Positions 62,689-64,000 of a DNA stretch of 64,000 nucleotides are shown here, in pieces. The position numbers were made by a program, and so were the translations under genes. How positions within the stretch are numbered: the stretch's first letter is position 1; each line of letters begins with the position of its first letter. The stretch is from assembly GCA_963729195.1 (NCBI GenBank), contig CAVSNF010000020.1, forward strand, positions 434,001-498,000. The letters run 5' to 3'. The notes beneath the pieces were generated by a model. That model saw only the letters and a list, made by a program, of their open reading frames with translations. It ran no database searches and was not told where the DNA came from. The stretch comes from CAVPTL01 sp963729195 (GTDB lineage Bacteria; Actinomycetota; Thermoleophilia; Gaiellales; JAICJC01).

Positions 62689-64000
62689 CTAGGCCGAGCG
62701 GGCCGCTGTGGCAGCGATTGATGCGTCGATGCTCGCGATCGCGGGAGCGGCGCCCAGCGCGCACGTAGATCTCTCGCGCCTCGGCCAGCTGGGCACTGCC
62801 GTCACGCCCGCGGGCCTCGAGGCTGTGGCCGTGGGCCTCGAGCATGGTGGCCAGCTCCCAGACGCGGTCGATACGGCGCAGGATCGCGATCGCCTCGTCG
62901 AACTCGGCGTCCTCGTCGCCGACGCCGAGGCGCGCTCGCAGGCCGGCCCTGACGACCTGCAGCATCGGTGCGCGCAGGCCCACCGGCATCGCGTCGATAC
63001 CGTCCAACACACCGCGCGCCACGTCGATCTGCCCCAGTGCGAGCGCGTTCTCCGCGTAGGCCGCTGGTGCCGAACACCACCGCGGCGTGAACGGTTCCGA
63101 GCGAGTCGCCCAGACTCGTGGGCGATCCGTGCCAGCCGCAATGCCTCTGGGATATCACCTTCGGCGGTGGCTAACGTCGCCGCCGACACCGTCCAGGTTG
63201 CCCGGGCCTGAACATCCGGGGTGGCCTCCGACCCGTCCGCCTCGATGAGTTCGTGTCGAGCTGCGGCAAAGTCGCCACGCAGAGCGAGGATGCACGCCAG
63301 CGGATACGCACGCGCGCCTTCCACGAACGCGATCGTGGCTGACTTTGGATTCGAGCAGCTCGTGCACGACCCCGGTTGCGCGATCCCAATCGCCGCGACC
63401 GAAACAGTGTCCCGGCTTCATGCATCAGGAACGAGCGTTCCCACTGTCGTTCGCCCAGGCGGCGGGCCAGCGTCGAGTCCGGCCGCGGTCGAACTCGGCC
63501 GGGTCGTGGCCCCAGCAGTCGGTCGACGAATGCGAGGTTGAAGTAGGCCCGCAGCGTGGCTTCGGGCTCATCGTTTTCCAGTGCGATTCGAAGGGCGCCC
63601 TCGAGCAGGCTGCGTGCCTCCTCGGGGCGGGTATCCATGAGCAGGATCCCCTTGGTGTTGAGTGCGTTGGAGAGCGGTCCGCGGCAGCCTCAGAGCCTCC
63701 GCGATCTCGATGGCCCGTTCGATCGGCTCGAGGGCGGGCTCGGCTCCGACTGATGAACATCCGCATCCGCCCCAGCTGAGCGGCCAAGTTGGCGAACTCG
63801 GCGTCTGGAGGCTGGGTGCGACATCACGGCGTAGGCGTCCTCCATCTCGGCGGCCGCCTCGTCGGGCCGCTGGAGCAGGAAGCGGGCCTCGGCGCGGACG
63901 ACGTGGGCGGAAGCTGCCGCTGTTGGATCGCCGTCGGCTTCGAGTAGCGCGATCGCCTCACCGGCCAGATCCTCGCATTGCTCGACCAGCCCGGCAGACA
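62689..64000 (-). CDS. C-terminal TPR region of a large regulatory protein (partial, frame-broken)
   Basis: The gene enters from the right edge and ends at TAG 62689. All visible sequence is helical tetratricopeptide-like repeat: LVEQCEDLAGEAIALLEADG, ASAHVVRAEARFLLQRPDEA, ALSNALNTKGILLMDTRPEE, EARSLLEGALRIALENDEPE, ACILALRGDFAAARHELIEA and DEAIAILRRIDRVWELATML, ending AAPAIASIDASIAATAARSA. At least seven +1 breaks scatter it. In actinobacteria such tails belong to AAA-ATPase regulators with adenylate-cyclase or LuxR/SARP output domains; the N-terminal part needed to choose is outside the window. Confidence 0.65.

Overview
The window is GC-rich DNA (by eye about 70%) from a high-GC Gram-positive lineage. 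The most likely source is a deep-branching actinobacterium of the Thermoleophilia type. This is an inference from GTG/TTG starts, many stop-start overlaps (GTGA/ATGA), tRNA-Gln directly before glmU-prs-rplY-pth-mfd-mazG-eno-pyk-divIC-DUF501, an AddAB-type repair nuclease, and many genes whose start codon lies 6-11 nt after a TAnnnT hexamer (leaderless-type promoters). There is one tRNA, no rRNA, no CRISPR array and no recognisable transposase.

Layout. 1-4.7 kb: end of a probable HspR, clpB, a membrane protein and a membrane-anchored PQQ-type beta-propeller. 4.7-11.4 kb: a catabolic locus on the minus strand (DUF917, HyuA-like, peptide-type solute-binding lipoprotein, PsuG) divergent from a PucR-type regulator. 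11.4-13 kb: a zinc-ribbon membrane protein, a small protein and an NAD-dependent epimerase. 13-19.3 kb: a minus-strand surface-glycan operon (phosphodiesterase, Wzx-like flippase, UDP-sulfoquinovose synthase, GT2 and a double cupin). 19.3-27.9 kb: lysA; an envelope operon (GT4, polysaccharide deacetylase joined to a UPF0104 membrane domain, DUF4352 lipoprotein); an FmdB-type zinc ribbon, an LCP protein, a ROK kinase, rsmI and an AbrB-like regulator. 28-46.5 kb: the housekeeping run metG-tatD-rsmA-ispE, tRNA-Gln, glmU-prs-rplY-pth, an M20 peptidase, mfd, a SurA-like lipoprotein, mazG, eno, pyk and divIC. 46.5-51.1 kb: DUF501, conserved small proteins, a PAP2 phosphatase, a ResA-CcmH-CcdA thiol/cytochrome-c module and a 7Fe ferredoxin. 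51.1-59.3 kb: a second phosphodiesterase, addB, addA and nth. 59.3-64 kb: a PAS protein, trxB, small zinc-ribbon and membrane proteins, and the end of a large TPR regulator cut by the window edge.

Two features cut across the window. First, a near-perfect 31-33 bp palindrome family (centre GGTGCC-A-GGCACC) occurs six times, with two decayed relatives. Every copy is at a gene 3' end or between convergent genes, and in two places it appears to have lengthened the upstream reading frame. Second, about half of the genes are broken by single-base frame changes. Every case that could be resolved is repaired by deleting one base, so I treat them as sequencing insertions and annotate the genes at full extent as CDS.

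The most interesting biology is the UDP-sulfoquinovose synthase inside a flippase/glycosyltransferase operon, the combined hydantoinase/pseudouridine glycosidase locus, the palindrome family, and divergent leaderless genes that share one symmetric -10 element.
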